Assembly (NCBI GenBank): GCA_023416275.1 | Contig: JAEZIB010000008.1 | Span: forward strand, 1 to 51,446 | DNA: 51,446 bases | Direction: 5' to 3' | Origin: Bacillota bacterium | GTDB taxonomy: Bacteria > Bacillota > Clostridia > Acetivibrionales > DSM-1351 | Shown: positions 26,416-34,500 of the stretch, in pieces | Layout: every line of letters begins with the position of its first letter | Numbering within the stretch: the first letter of the stretch is position 1 | Made by a program: the position numbers and the translations under genes | Notes under the pieces: generated by a model | Database searches by the model: none | The model's input: only the letters and a program-made list of their open reading frames with translations | Told to the model about the DNA's origin: nothing

Positions 26416-27626
26416 AAGAATATTTGAAAAAGGATTTAACATACAAAATACTTTCAATAGTCTTTGCAGTATTGCTTTGGTTTACTATTAATCCAGTTAA
26501 GACAGGCCATTATATTGTTCCTATTAACATTATTAATGAGGAAAGCTTGAAAGCAAATGGATTGGTATTAAACAGCAATTCTTTTGCAAAGTATGCCACC
26601 GTTACAGTGCTTGAAAGGGTGGATGTGTTAGATGCTATTAAGGATTATGATTTTGAAGTTACGCTTGATTTATCAAAAGTAAAAACCGTAGAAGATAAGG
26701 TTATAGAGTTAAATCCTCCAATCTATATGGGAAGAGAAAATATAAGCAATAATAGTATTGATATAAAGCCTAAATTTGTGGAACTGGATTTGGGAAAGAT
26801 AGAAGAAAATCCTTTTGTTGTTCAAGTTGAAACAAGTGGAGAAGTGGCAAGCGGATATGAAATTATATCTAAGGTAGCAAAACCAGACACAGTTAAGATT
26901 GAAGCCTTAGATTCTGTTATTGCTAATGTGGGTTCAGTAAAAACATATATAGATGTTTCGGGATTAAATAGAGATTTGGAAATTCAGAAGAAATGCAAGG
27001 TATTTAACAAAAGTGGCGAAGAAATGCCTGAATTAAGCAAAGGTCTTAATGTGACTGTCAATATTGAAGTGGGAAAAAGAGTTCCAGTAATTCCAATAAC
27101 AGAAGGTAAGCCCGACAAGGATTATGTGGAGGGAGCAAGTAAAGTAAAACCTGAAAGTGTATTATTAACTGAAATTGATGGAAAAGCTGATACTTTGTCT
27201 CAAATTAATGACGTGTCAACAGTTCCAGTTAGTTTAGAAAATGCAACTCAAACCTTTACCAAGCAGGTTCTATTGCAGTTGCCTGAAGGAGTAAAGCTAG
27301 TCAGCTCTTCACGTGAGGTAAGCGTTGAGGTTGAAATAATACCGTTAATTGAGCGCTCTTTTATAGTTATACCTAGAAATATTACTATAATTGGAAAACC
27401 TACAGAAGTGAATTATAATTATGAGATAACAGAGCCAGTTGCTATTAAGTTAAAAGGTAAGGCTGATGATTTGAGCAAAGTAAAGGTCACAGATTTAATA
27501 CCAAGTATTGACGTAGAAAAATTAGATGAGGGAATACACAATATCTCACTATCAGTAATATTACCTAGTGGTGTTACTCAGGTAGAAGATGTATTGGTTT
27601 CTGTTAATATAACAAAGGCGGAGTAA
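26412..27626 (+). CDS. cdaR: YbbR-domain protein CdaR
   Basis: 404 residues from a GTG at 26412 that overlaps the cdaA stop (GTGA), preceded by AAGGGG. An in-frame ATG six codons earlier lies within cdaA and has no site of its own. One N-terminal membrane helix (about 13-30, ILSIVFAVLLWFTI) is followed by four extracytoplasmic YbbR repeats of ~85 residues, each a beta-rich unit with a P-x-V/I-x-x-x-G type pattern. In Bacillus and Listeria this protein binds CdaA and modulates its activity. Translational coupling to cdaA is evident. Confidence 0.93.
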   Translation: MKEYLKKDLTYKILSIVFAVLLWFTINPVKTGHYIVPINIINEESLKANGLVLNSNSFAKYATVTVLERVDVLDAIKDYDFEVTLDLSKVKTVEDKVIELNPPIYMGRENISNNSIDIKPKFVELDLGKIEENPFVVQVETSGEVASGYEIISKVAKPDTVKIEALDSVIANVGSVKTYIDVSGLNRDLEIQKKCKVFNKSGEEMPELSKGLNVTVNIEVGKRVPVIPITEGKPDKDYVEGASKVKPESVLLTEIDGKADTLSQINDVSTVPVSLENATQTFTKQVLLQLPEGVKLVSSSREVSVEVEIIPLIERSFIVIPRNITIIGKPTEVNYNYEITEPVAIKLKGKADDLSKVKVTDLIPSIDVEKLDEGIHNISLSVILPSGVTQVEDVLVSVNITKAE

Positions 27627-29213
27627 ATGAAACTTCTAGTATCAAATATAATTTTAGGTCTGGATGATGGACAAAAAGAGTTAAAAATTTTAGCTGCAAA
27701 AAAGCTAAAGATTAAACAACAAAACATAAAAAATATAAAAATAGTAAAACAATCAGTGGATGCCAGAAAAAAGCCTGGCATTCGTCTTGTTTATTCAATT
27801 TCCTGTGAAGTGTTAGATGGCATTAGCATACCTAATAGTTCTGATATTAGAATTCTAGAACAGGTTCAAGAAGAAGTGTTAACACCAGGCAGTAGAGAGA
27901 TTGACGGCAGACCGTTAGTAATTGGAACTGGTCCGTCAGGGATTTTTTGCGGACTGATTTTGGCTCAGAATGGATATAGACCTGTTATAATTGAGCGTGG
28001 CGGAAATGTAGAAGAGCGTACAAAAAAGGTGGAACACTATTGGAAGTGTGGGGAACTGGATACCGACACCAATGTTCAGTTTGGTGAGGGTGGAGCAGGA
28101 ACCTTTTCTGATGGCAAGCTTACTACCAGAATAAATGATTCCAGGTGTGATAAGGTCTTGCTTGAATACCACAAATTTGGTGCGCCTGATGAAATATTGT
28201 ACAAGGCAAAACCTCATATTGGAACAGATATACTAAAAAATGTTGTTGTCAATATGAGAAGAGAAATTGAAAGGCTTGGAGGTACTGTTTTATTTAATAC
28301 CAAAGCAATTGATATAAATATTCGTGATGGAAAGGTATGCGGAGTTTTAACAGATACCCATTCAAATATAGATACAAACGTAGTAGTTATGGCAATTGGT
28401 CATAGTGCCAGAGATACTTTTGAAATGCTTTATAATAAAGGTGTACCCTTTGAACAAAAGCCTTTTTCCATCGGTGTAAGAATTGAACATCCGCAAAGCA
28501 TTATAAATACTGCTCAGTACGGAGCAGCAAGCGGGCATCCATCTCTTGGGGCAGCAGATTATCAGCTTTTTCACAAGCAAAAGGAGCGTACTGCCTATTC
28601 CTTTTGTATGTGTCCTGGTGGTTTGGTTGTAGCATCGGCATCTGAGAAAAACTCAATAGTTACAAATGGCATGAGCGAATATAAGAGAGACAGAGAAAAT
28701 GCTAACAGTGCACTTGTGGTTTCAGTAGGGCCATCTGATTTCGCTACTTCTCATCCTTTAGGAGGAATTGAGTTTCAAAGAAAATGGGAAGCATTAGCCT
28801 ATCAGTGTGGCGGAAATAATGGAAGTGCTCCTATTCAAAGACTTGAGGACTTTATTGACAATAGGGTTGGGAAGATTGGGAGTGTAAAACCAAGTTATAC
28901 AGGGAAATCACAATGTACAGATATTAATGAATGTCTGCCTCATTATGTTACAAGCTGCATGAAGGAATCAATTGGATATTTTGATAAAAAGCTAAAAGGC
29001 TTTGGAATGGGGGATGCCCTTTTGACAGGTGTAGAAACAAGAACCTCTTCACCTGTTAGAATTCCACGAAATGAGGTTTTTGAATGTGTAGGTGTAGCTG
29101 GACTTTATCCAGCTGGAGAGGGAGCCGGATACGCAGGAGGTATAGTAAGTGCTGCAGTTGACGGAATAAAAATAGCTCAGCAGATTATAAAGACGTTTGC
29201 TGTACCAGCTTGA
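27627..29213 (+). CDS. FAD-dependent oxidoreductase of the cdaR-glmM cluster
   Basis: 528 residues, beginning directly after the cdaR stop with GGCGGAG as ribosome site. A ~90-residue N-terminal domain precedes a dinucleotide-binding GTGPSG loop (near residue 100) and VIIERGG. The segment VQFGEGGAGTFSDGKLTTR is typical of this NAD(P)/FAD-dependent oxidoreductase family, and the C-terminal LYPAGEGAGYAGGIVSAA contacts the flavin. The family is conserved in clostridia beside ybbR and glmM, but its reaction is not established as far as I know; the N-terminus resembles a tRNA/thioredoxin-type accessory domain only vaguely. Confidence 0.88.
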   Translation: MKLLVSNIILGLDDGQKELKILAAKKLKIKQQNIKNIKIVKQSVDARKKPGIRLVYSISCEVLDGISIPNSSDIRILEQVQEEVLTPGSREIDGRPLVIGTGPSGIFCGLILAQNGYRPVIIERGGNVEERTKKVEHYWKCGELDTDTNVQFGEGGAGTFSDGKLTTRINDSRCDKVLLEYHKFGAPDEILYKAKPHIGTDILKNVVVNMRREIERLGGTVLFNTKAIDINIRDGKVCGVLTDTHSNIDTNVVVMAIGHSARDTFEMLYNKGVPFEQKPFSIGVRIEHPQSIINTAQYGAASGHPSLGAADYQLFHKQKERTAYSFCMCPGGLVVASASEKNSIVTNGMSEYKRDRENANSALVVSVGPSDFATSHPLGGIEFQRKWEALAYQCGGNNGSAPIQRLEDFIDNRVGKIGSVKPSYTGKSQCTDINECLPHYVTSCMKESIGYFDKKLKGFGMGDALLTGVETRTSSPVRIPRNEVFECVGVAGLYPAGEGAGYAGGIVSAAVDGIKIAQQIIKTFAVPA

Positions 29214-29240
29214 AAAATAAATTTGTGCGAACATGGTACA

Positions 29241-29348
29241 TTTTCAAGCTCCAAAAACCAAGTGGTTTTTGCAAATAAGTGTACCTCCACGATGCTTTTT
29301 ATTATTTTATTTGCCCAAATGGGGCGTGGAGGGTTAGCAGCTTGAAAA
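29241..29348. repeat. Foldback repeat family R2, complete copy
   Basis: TTTTCAAGCT at 29241 is perfectly inverted as AGCTTGAAAA at 29339. Nested inside are AAAAACCAAGTGGTTTTT and the pair ACCTCCACG / CGTGGAGGGT. This is the clearest copy of the element that also occurs at 9091-9247; the GGCGTGGAGGGTTAG block is shared. Confidence 0.75.
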
Positions 29349-29487
29349 ATGCGAAGTTTACATTTCGTGCATTCATCGTTATCTAAAGAGTAAATGCTGC
29401 ATTAACAGTGTTTTTTTGCAGAAAGTTAATTATTTTATAGGACAAAAAATATAAATAATATATGAAATATATACGTGGAGGGTTATA

Positions 29488-30837
29488 ATGAGTAGATTAT
29501 TTGGAACTGATGGTGTTAGAGGGGTTGCAAACCTGGAGCTTACTCCGCAGCTTGCATACAAGCTGGGTCAGGCAGGTGCATATGTACTTACAGGTGAAAC
29601 AAAACATACACCTAAGATATTGGTAGGAATGGATACAAGAATATCAGGAGATATGCTTGAGGCTGCACTTGTATCAGGAATTTGTTCAGTTGGTGCAAGA
29701 GCAATTAGTTTGGGTGTTATTCCAACACCTGCAATTGCATATCTTACCAGATTGTATGATGCAGATGCTGGTGTGGTTATTTCAGCATCACACAATTCTT
29801 TTGAATTCAACGGTATTAAGTTTTTTAATACAAATGGATATAAATTGCCGGATGCAATAGAAGACAAGATTGAAGATATTATATCAAATGGTGGAGAAGA
29901 GCTTCCAAAGCCAACAGGCCATAATGTAGGCTTTAAGGAATATAAGGAATCTGCTGTTGAGGATTACGTTACCTTTGCAAAGAGTACTATTTCCGGTGAT
30001 TTAGAAGGAGTAAAGGTAGCTATTGACTGTGCAAATGGAGCTTCATTTCAGACTGCGCCAATGGCACTATATGATTTAAAAGCAGAAGTAAGTGTAATCA
30101 ATAATGAACCTGATGGAACAAATATAAATAGTAAATGTGGCTCAACACATATGCAGCAGCTTCAAGCCTTTGTAAAGGAAACTAATTCAGATGTTGGTCT
30201 TGCTTTTGATGGAGACGCAGACAGGGTGCTTGCAGTCGATGAAAATGGAAATATTGTTGATGGTGATCAGATATTGGCCATAATAGGCTTACACTTAAAG
30301 ACTAAAGGAATGCTACCTCATAACACAATAGTTGCTACAGTAATGAGTAATATGGGGCTTGATATAATGGCAAAGAATAATGGGTTGAATATTGAGAAGA
30401 CAAAGGTTGGGGATAGATACGTTCTTGAAGAAATGCTGAATAAAGGCTATATGCTAGGTGGAGAGCAGTCTGGTCACGTAATTTTCCTGGAGCATAATAC
30501 TACAGGTGATGGACTTGTAACAGCTATTCAACTATTAAAGGTGTTAAAAGATTCAGGAAAGAAGCTATCTGACCTTGCAAGTGTTGTACAGGTATTACCT
30601 CAAGTACTTATAAATGCTAAGGTAGCTAATGAAAAGAAAAATAACTATCTTGACGATGAAGTAATAAAGAAAATGTGCAAGGAGCTTGAAGATGAGTTTA
30701 ATGGTGAGGGTAGAGTACTCATAAGACCTTCAGGTACAGAGCCGTTAGTTAGAGTAATGATAGAAGGTAAGGACAAGGAAGTAATAACAAGGCGTGCAAA
30801 AGAGCTGGTTAGGGTTATTGAGGGTAGACTGGCGTAA
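29488..30837 (+). CDS. glmM: Phosphoglucosamine mutase
   Basis: 449 residues, cytoplasmic. Interconverts glucosamine-6-P and glucosamine-1-P for peptidoglycan precursors. Phosphoserine loop ISASHNSFEFNG with Ser101, metal loop DGDADR, sugar-binding GGEQSGH and the phosphate-binding RPSGTEPLVRVM are all present. The start is fixed by CGTGGAGGG 7 bases before the ATG. Its substrate comes from GlmS, encoded 1.7 kb downstream, and its activity is known in other Firmicutes to be inhibited through contact with CdaA. Confidence 0.98.
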   Translation: MSRLFGTDGVRGVANLELTPQLAYKLGQAGAYVLTGETKHTPKILVGMDTRISGDMLEAALVSGICSVGARAISLGVIPTPAIAYLTRLYDADAGVVISASHNSFEFNGIKFFNTNGYKLPDAIEDKIEDIISNGGEELPKPTGHNVGFKEYKESAVEDYVTFAKSTISGDLEGVKVAIDCANGASFQTAPMALYDLKAEVSVINNEPDGTNINSKCGSTHMQQLQAFVKETNSDVGLAFDGDADRVLAVDENGNIVDGDQILAIIGLHLKTKGMLPHNTIVATVMSNMGLDIMAKNNGLNIEKTKVGDRYVLEEMLNKGYMLGGEQSGHVIFLEHNTTGDGLVTAIQLLKVLKDSGKKLSDLASVVQVLPQVLINAKVANEKKNNYLDDEVIKKMCKELEDEFNGEGRVLIRPSGTEPLVRVMIEGKDKEVITRRAKELVRVIEGRLA

Positions 30838-30910
30838 GGGTTTGCATTAAAAAATTTACTATGTTTTATTTTTAGGCAATATCAATTTGGAAAGAATAGA
30901 TAAGAAATTG

Positions 30911-30957
30911 ATGTCAAGGGTAAAATGGACGGGATAAGGACCGCTCGCCCTTGACAT
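30911..30957. repeat. Compact GC-rich palindrome
   Basis: ATGTCAAGGG and CCCTTGACAT form a perfect 10-bp inverted pair around 27 bases that themselves contain GACGGG and CCGCTCG. There is no T-run after it, so it is not a standard terminator. It looks like the paired ends of a tiny mobile element or an extragenic palindromic repeat. Confidence 0.55.
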
Positions 30958-31037
30958 TGTGAATTTAATGATCATTACAATATCATGGATTTGCATGTTA
31001 TTAAATATGGTTATTATGTAGCTACTAAATGAAGATT

Positions 31038-31169
31038 ATTTACTCAACATTCACACATAATTCACCCTCCATGATTCATAGTGTGCGCTAACAAGAGTAC
31101 AGAGGTACACCAACTAATTCATACAATTATTTCTATCCAAAGTTTATATTGATAAATATGAACACCTAC
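31038..31169 (-). repeat. R1 repeat, inverted copy
   Basis: Read on the minus strand, it gives GAAATAATTGTATGAATTAG and TGAATCATGGAGGGTGAA, matching the left half of the element at 1852-2122 (GAAATAATTGCATGAATTAG and TGAACCATGGATGGTGAA) in order and spacing. It lies just upstream of the glmS promoter. Confidence 0.65.
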
Positions 31170-31267
31170 GATTTTCAACGCGAAGGTGTAGTGCTATATT
31201 TTGTATTGACAATGGCTGAATAGCAACTAACTTGCAATATATGGGCTGAATATGCGATATTATTTTG

Positions 31268-31296
31268 TTGACAAATCCGTCATATTTACGTATTAT
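31268..31296 (+). promoter_or_regulatory. Sigma-A-type promoter before the glmS ribozyme
   Basis: TTGACA at 31268-31273 and TATTAT at 31291-31296 with a 17-base spacer. Transcription would start at about 31303, roughly 75 bases before the ribozyme cleavage site. Confidence 0.8.
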
Positions 31297-31370
31297 AAAG
31301 TGGATAGAAAAAATTATTTAGACATAGATTTATTGTAAGGGGGTGGAACAAAACAGGGTTAATAAATAAA

Positions 31371-31545
31371 AACTAAAGCGCCTGGACAGATAGTTTATCT
31401 GTTGACGAGGAGAAGGAAGCAACACATACCTTTGTGTTGTATCGAAATATTCGGCGGATACCTTCCGGTTGTTACAATCGTCAGAAACGAAGCAAAAATT
31501 GCAGGCAACTGCAAAACAAACTAGTTTCACGTAACTAATCCTGTA
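31371..31545 (+). ncRNA. glmS ribozyme (GlcN6P-activated self-cleaving RNA)
   Basis: The core is unmistakable: AAAGCGCCTGGACAG with the cleavage site between A31377 and G31378, then TTGACGAGGAGAAGG, ATCGAAATATTCGGCGGATA and CCTTCCGGTTGTTACAATCG, matching the glmS ribozyme P1-P3 and P2.1/P2.2 pseudoknot strands. The distal P4-type hairpin (TTGCAGGCAACTGCAA) extends it to about 31545; the exact 3' end is approximate. Glucosamine-6-phosphate triggers cleavage and so represses glmS. It lies about 970 bp before the glmS start codon, farther than usual. Confidence 0.95.
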
Positions 31546-32513
31546 GCATATCTTTTTTATCAAATTTAATTCAACAATCTCAGATAAAAGCATTAAAAAA
31601 CAGCTTGTATTTTTGCTGCCAAAGTGCTTTGTTATTCTTATTTTTAGCTTCAATTTGATGTAAAGCTTTACACTTTAAGCCAAGTACTCAGTGTATAATT
31701 TTTTAATGAATATACGTAGCTGTATTATTGTATTAATTCAGTAAAAGGATATATTTAGTGAACTTATACTAATTTGTTAATAAAATGTGGAATTGCATTT
31801 TATATATTTGCATATGCAGTGTTAGTGTCATGCCTGTAATTGTTTAATACTATCAGCCGCTGTTTATGCAATTCACCTCGGGTAAGCGGTATTATAAAAT
31901 ATGTCATTTCTATATTTTAAACGTGAAATAGTATTATAATGACTGAGTTAAGAGCATAAATTTTTCTGGGATGGTTGTAACTACAGTTTATAATTATACA
32001 AGGGAATTTTAGTTAATTTTTTTATCAAGCTTATTACAGTTAGTAATTAACTAATTTTTTATACTGCTCTAAAATGTAGCAAGCATACACACTTAGTTGT
32101 TTATAAAATCAATTGAGGTTGAAAACTTCGCCTTCCAGGCGAATATTTGCTTTCTAGCATTTATTTGAAGGTTTCAACGTTTTGGTTTTAGGGTTTGTAC
32201 TTCAGAAGGCTTTAGCCTCAAACCCAAACTATCGGCTTTCAGGCGATAGTAATTGACTTATAAAATACTGATTGGCAGCAAGGAATAGTCAATTTATTAT
32301 TGCATAAAAATTTTAGACATGGGTTAGCTGTTCAAAAGGTATAGCAGCTCTAAGGTTTTCATTTTAATGTGTTAAAGTGTTATGTAAGCTTTAATAATGC
32401 TGAAAAAACATGTAGCATTATTAAAAAAGTATAGATGAGTTGAAAAACTATAAATCATTTGTTTAAGTATTTTGAATTAATATAAAATTATTAATCATTT
32501 AAGGAGAATAAAT
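31546..32513. other. Long non-coding stretch between glmS ribozyme and glmS
   Basis: 968 bp with no credible ORF on either strand and no strong terminator. It has a possible -10 box TATAAT at about 31936 without a clear -35, a CCGCT/AGCGG pair near 31856-31890, and the R3 repeat at 32112-32259. It looks like a leader expanded by small insertions. The glmS ribosome site AAGGAGA is at its end. Confidence 0.5.
32112..32259 (+). repeat. R3 repeat copy with mini-hairpins
   Basis: It includes CGCCTTCCAGGCG, AGGCTTTAGCCT and CTATCGGCTTTCAGGCGATAG, and ends in GATAGTAATTGACTT, identical to the sequence at the cdaA start. It sits in the long glmS leader. Confidence 0.55.
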
Positions 32514-34340
32514 ATGTGCGGAATAGTTGGATATATAGGAAATAGAAAAGCAATACCTGTACTTTTAAGTGGTTTATCAAAGCTGGAATATAGAGGCTAT
32601 GATTCAGCAGGAGTAGCAATAAATGAAGCTGGAAAGCTGAGAGTTGAGAAATGTAAGGGCAGATTATCATTTTTAGAGGAACGACTAAAAACAGAAAATT
32701 TAGATGGAGGCATGGGAATCGGTCACACCAGATGGGCTACACATGGTGAGCCTAATGATATCAATTCTCATCCTCACATAAGCCAATCAGGTGAGATAGC
32801 TGTTGTTCATAATGGAATAATAGAAAATTACATTCAATTAAAGGAATTTCTTGTGGAACGCGGATATAATTTTAAATCAGATACAGATACAGAAGTTGTT
32901 GCCCATTTGGTTGAATATTACTATAAGGGTGATCTTCTAGATGCTGTTATGAAGGTAATTGATGAAATAGAAGGTTCCTATGCACTGGGTGTTTTGTCCA
33001 AGGATGACGAGGATATGTTTGTATGTGCCAGAAAGGACAGTCCGTTGGTTATAGGCTTAGGCGAAGGTGAAAACTTTATTGCATCTGATATACCTGCAAT
33101 TCTGGAATATACTAGAGACATCTATATTCTAGAGGACAAAGAAGTAGCTGTAATGACCAAAGACAGCGTTAAGGTGTTTAATAGTCTTGGTGCTCCAGTT
33201 AAAAAAGAGGTGTTCAAAGTAAATTGGGATGTGGAAGCAGCTGAAAAAGGCGGCTTTGAGCATTTTATGATGAAGGAAATGTATGAGGAGCCAAAGGTTA
33301 TAAAAGACACGTTCAATCCTAGAGTAAAAAGTGGAGAGCTGGTGCTTGATAATATTAGCATCACTAAAGAAGACCTTGACAAGCTGCAAAAAATATATAT
33401 TGTGGCTTGCGGAACGGCTTATCATGCAGGTGTCGTAGGAAAATATATAATTGAAAAGCTTTGCAAGATTCCTGTTGAAGTGGATGTTGCATCAGAATTC
33501 AGATATCGTGATCCATTAATTACTGACAAGGATTTGACTATAATTATAAGCCAATCAGGTGAAACACTAGACACTTTGTTTGCTCTGAGAGAGGCAAAAA
33601 AGAAAGGCTCAAGAATACTTTCAATAGTTAATGTTGTTGGAAGTTCAATTGCGCGTAGTTCTGATGATGTGCTTTACACTTGGGCGGGTCCTGAAATAGC
33701 AGTTGCCTCTACAAAGGCGTACAACACTCAGTTGACAGCTTTATACTTGGTAGCATTGGATTTTGCACTAAAAAAAGGAACTATCAGCAAGGAAGAGGCA
33801 GATGATATTATAGCTTCACTGAATCAAATTCCAACTGGAATTGAAGAAATATTGAAGGACAAGGAAAACATACAGAAATTTGCTCATAGTCATTATAATG
33901 CAAAAAGTATTTTCTTTATTGGCAGAAGCCTTGATTATGCACTTTCAATGGAAGGATCACTTAAACTAAAGGAGATTTCTTACATTCACTCGGAGGCGTA
34001 TGCAGGCGGAGAGCTTAAACACGGAACAATAGCACTTATTGAAAAAGGCACTTTGGTAGTTTGCCCAATGACTCAAGATGCTCTGTTTGACAAAATGGTC
34101 AGCAACATTAGAGAGGTTAAAGCAAGAGGCGCAGTAGTGCTGGCAATAACCCAACAAAGACACAAGGAAGAGCTTGAAAAAACAGCTGACATGGTATTAA
34201 CAATACCTGATGTGGATTCACTGATAGCCCCAATCTCAGCAGTAACACCTTTACAGCTTTTTGCTTACTACATGGCACTGGAAAAGGGCTGTGATGTGGA
34301 TAAACCAAGGAATTTGGCGAAGAGTGTAACGGTGGAGTAG
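32514..34340 (+). CDS. glmS: Glutamine--fructose-6-phosphate aminotransferase
   Basis: 608 residues, cytoplasmic. The N-terminal glutaminase has the nucleophile Cys2 (MCGIVGYIG), the isomerase half carries two SIS domains (YIVACGTAYHAG and SIFFIGRS), and the C-terminus is the universal DKPRNLAKSVTVE. It makes glucosamine-6-phosphate, feeding GlmM. The ribosome site AAGGAGAA is 6 bases before the ATG. Controlled by the glmS ribozyme upstream. The last codons, coding for the conserved C-terminus, form the DNA target read by TnsD in Tn7-type transposons, and such an element lies 25 bp downstream. Confidence 0.99.
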   Translation: MCGIVGYIGNRKAIPVLLSGLSKLEYRGYDSAGVAINEAGKLRVEKCKGRLSFLEERLKTENLDGGMGIGHTRWATHGEPNDINSHPHISQSGEIAVVHNGIIENYIQLKEFLVERGYNFKSDTDTEVVAHLVEYYYKGDLLDAVMKVIDEIEGSYALGVLSKDDEDMFVCARKDSPLVIGLGEGENFIASDIPAILEYTRDIYILEDKEVAVMTKDSVKVFNSLGAPVKKEVFKVNWDVEAAEKGGFEHFMMKEMYEEPKVIKDTFNPRVKSGELVLDNISITKEDLDKLQKIYIVACGTAYHAGVVGKYIIEKLCKIPVEVDVASEFRYRDPLITDKDLTIIISQSGETLDTLFALREAKKKGSRILSIVNVVGSSIARSSDDVLYTWAGPEIAVASTKAYNTQLTALYLVALDFALKKGTISKEEADDIIASLNQIPTGIEEILKDKENIQKFAHSHYNAKSIFFIGRSLDYALSMEGSLKLKEISYIHSEAYAGGELKHGTIALIEKGTLVVCPMTQDALFDKMVSNIREVKARGAVVLAITQQRHKEELEKTADMVLTIPDVDSLIAPISAVTPLQLFAYYMALEKGCDVDKPRNLAKSVTVE

Positions 34341-34365
34341 GGGATGGTTGGCTGCATCACTGTGT
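34341..34365 (+). other. attTn7 insertion spacer
   Basis: 25 bp between the glmS stop and the first base of the transposon end (TGTAG at 34366). This equals the position where Tn7 inserts. The last five bases, TGTGT, would be the expected target duplication, but the sequence after the distal end (AATTT) does not match it. Confidence 0.7.
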
Positions 34366-34380
34366 TGTAGTCTTATAAAA

Positions 34381-34450
34381 CAGATTGGAATTTTTGAAAA
34401 CAGAATGGAAAATTAAAATTCAGATTGGAATATTTAAATACAGTTTGTAT
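34381..34450 (+). repeat. glmS-proximal transposon end: four 20-bp-spaced TnsB-type sites
   Basis: CAGATTGGAA at 34381, CAGAATGGAA at 34401, CAGATTGGAA at 34421 and the weaker CAGTTTGTAT at 34441, exactly 20 bp apart, i.e. nearly two helical turns. The close spacing corresponds to the right end of Tn7. TnsB binding here may also repress the tns promoter, which must overlap or lie next to it. Confidence 0.85.
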
Positions 34451-34499
34451 AAAATCATCCTTTTTATGGTATACTTAGCCATAGAGAGGATGATTTTTC
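34451..34499 (+). terminator. Long hairpin with T-run at the start of the tns operon
   Basis: AAAATCATCC pairs with GGATGATTTT and inside it TATGG pairs with CCATA, followed by a T-run, ending one base before the tnsA ATG. It can stop read-through from glmS. In a tns transcript starting upstream it would also hide the GAGAGGATGA ribosome site; a TATACT box in the loop (34471-34476) suggests that the tns promoter may instead lie in the stem. Confidence 0.6.
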
Positions 34500-34500
34500 T

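Noticed and set aside
31330..31653. 107-codon minus-strand open frame
   Set aside because: It lies over the glmS ribozyme and has no ribosome site; the structured RNA explains the sequence.
34341..34365. 5-bp target duplication around the Tn7-like element
   Set aside because: TGTGT before the proximal end and AATTT after the distal end do not match; ends may be off by a few bases or the flank has changed.
34381..34450. CRISPR-associated transposon (CAST) reading of the element
   Set aside because: No cas gene and no repeat-spacer array between the ends; TnsD and TnsE account for target choice.
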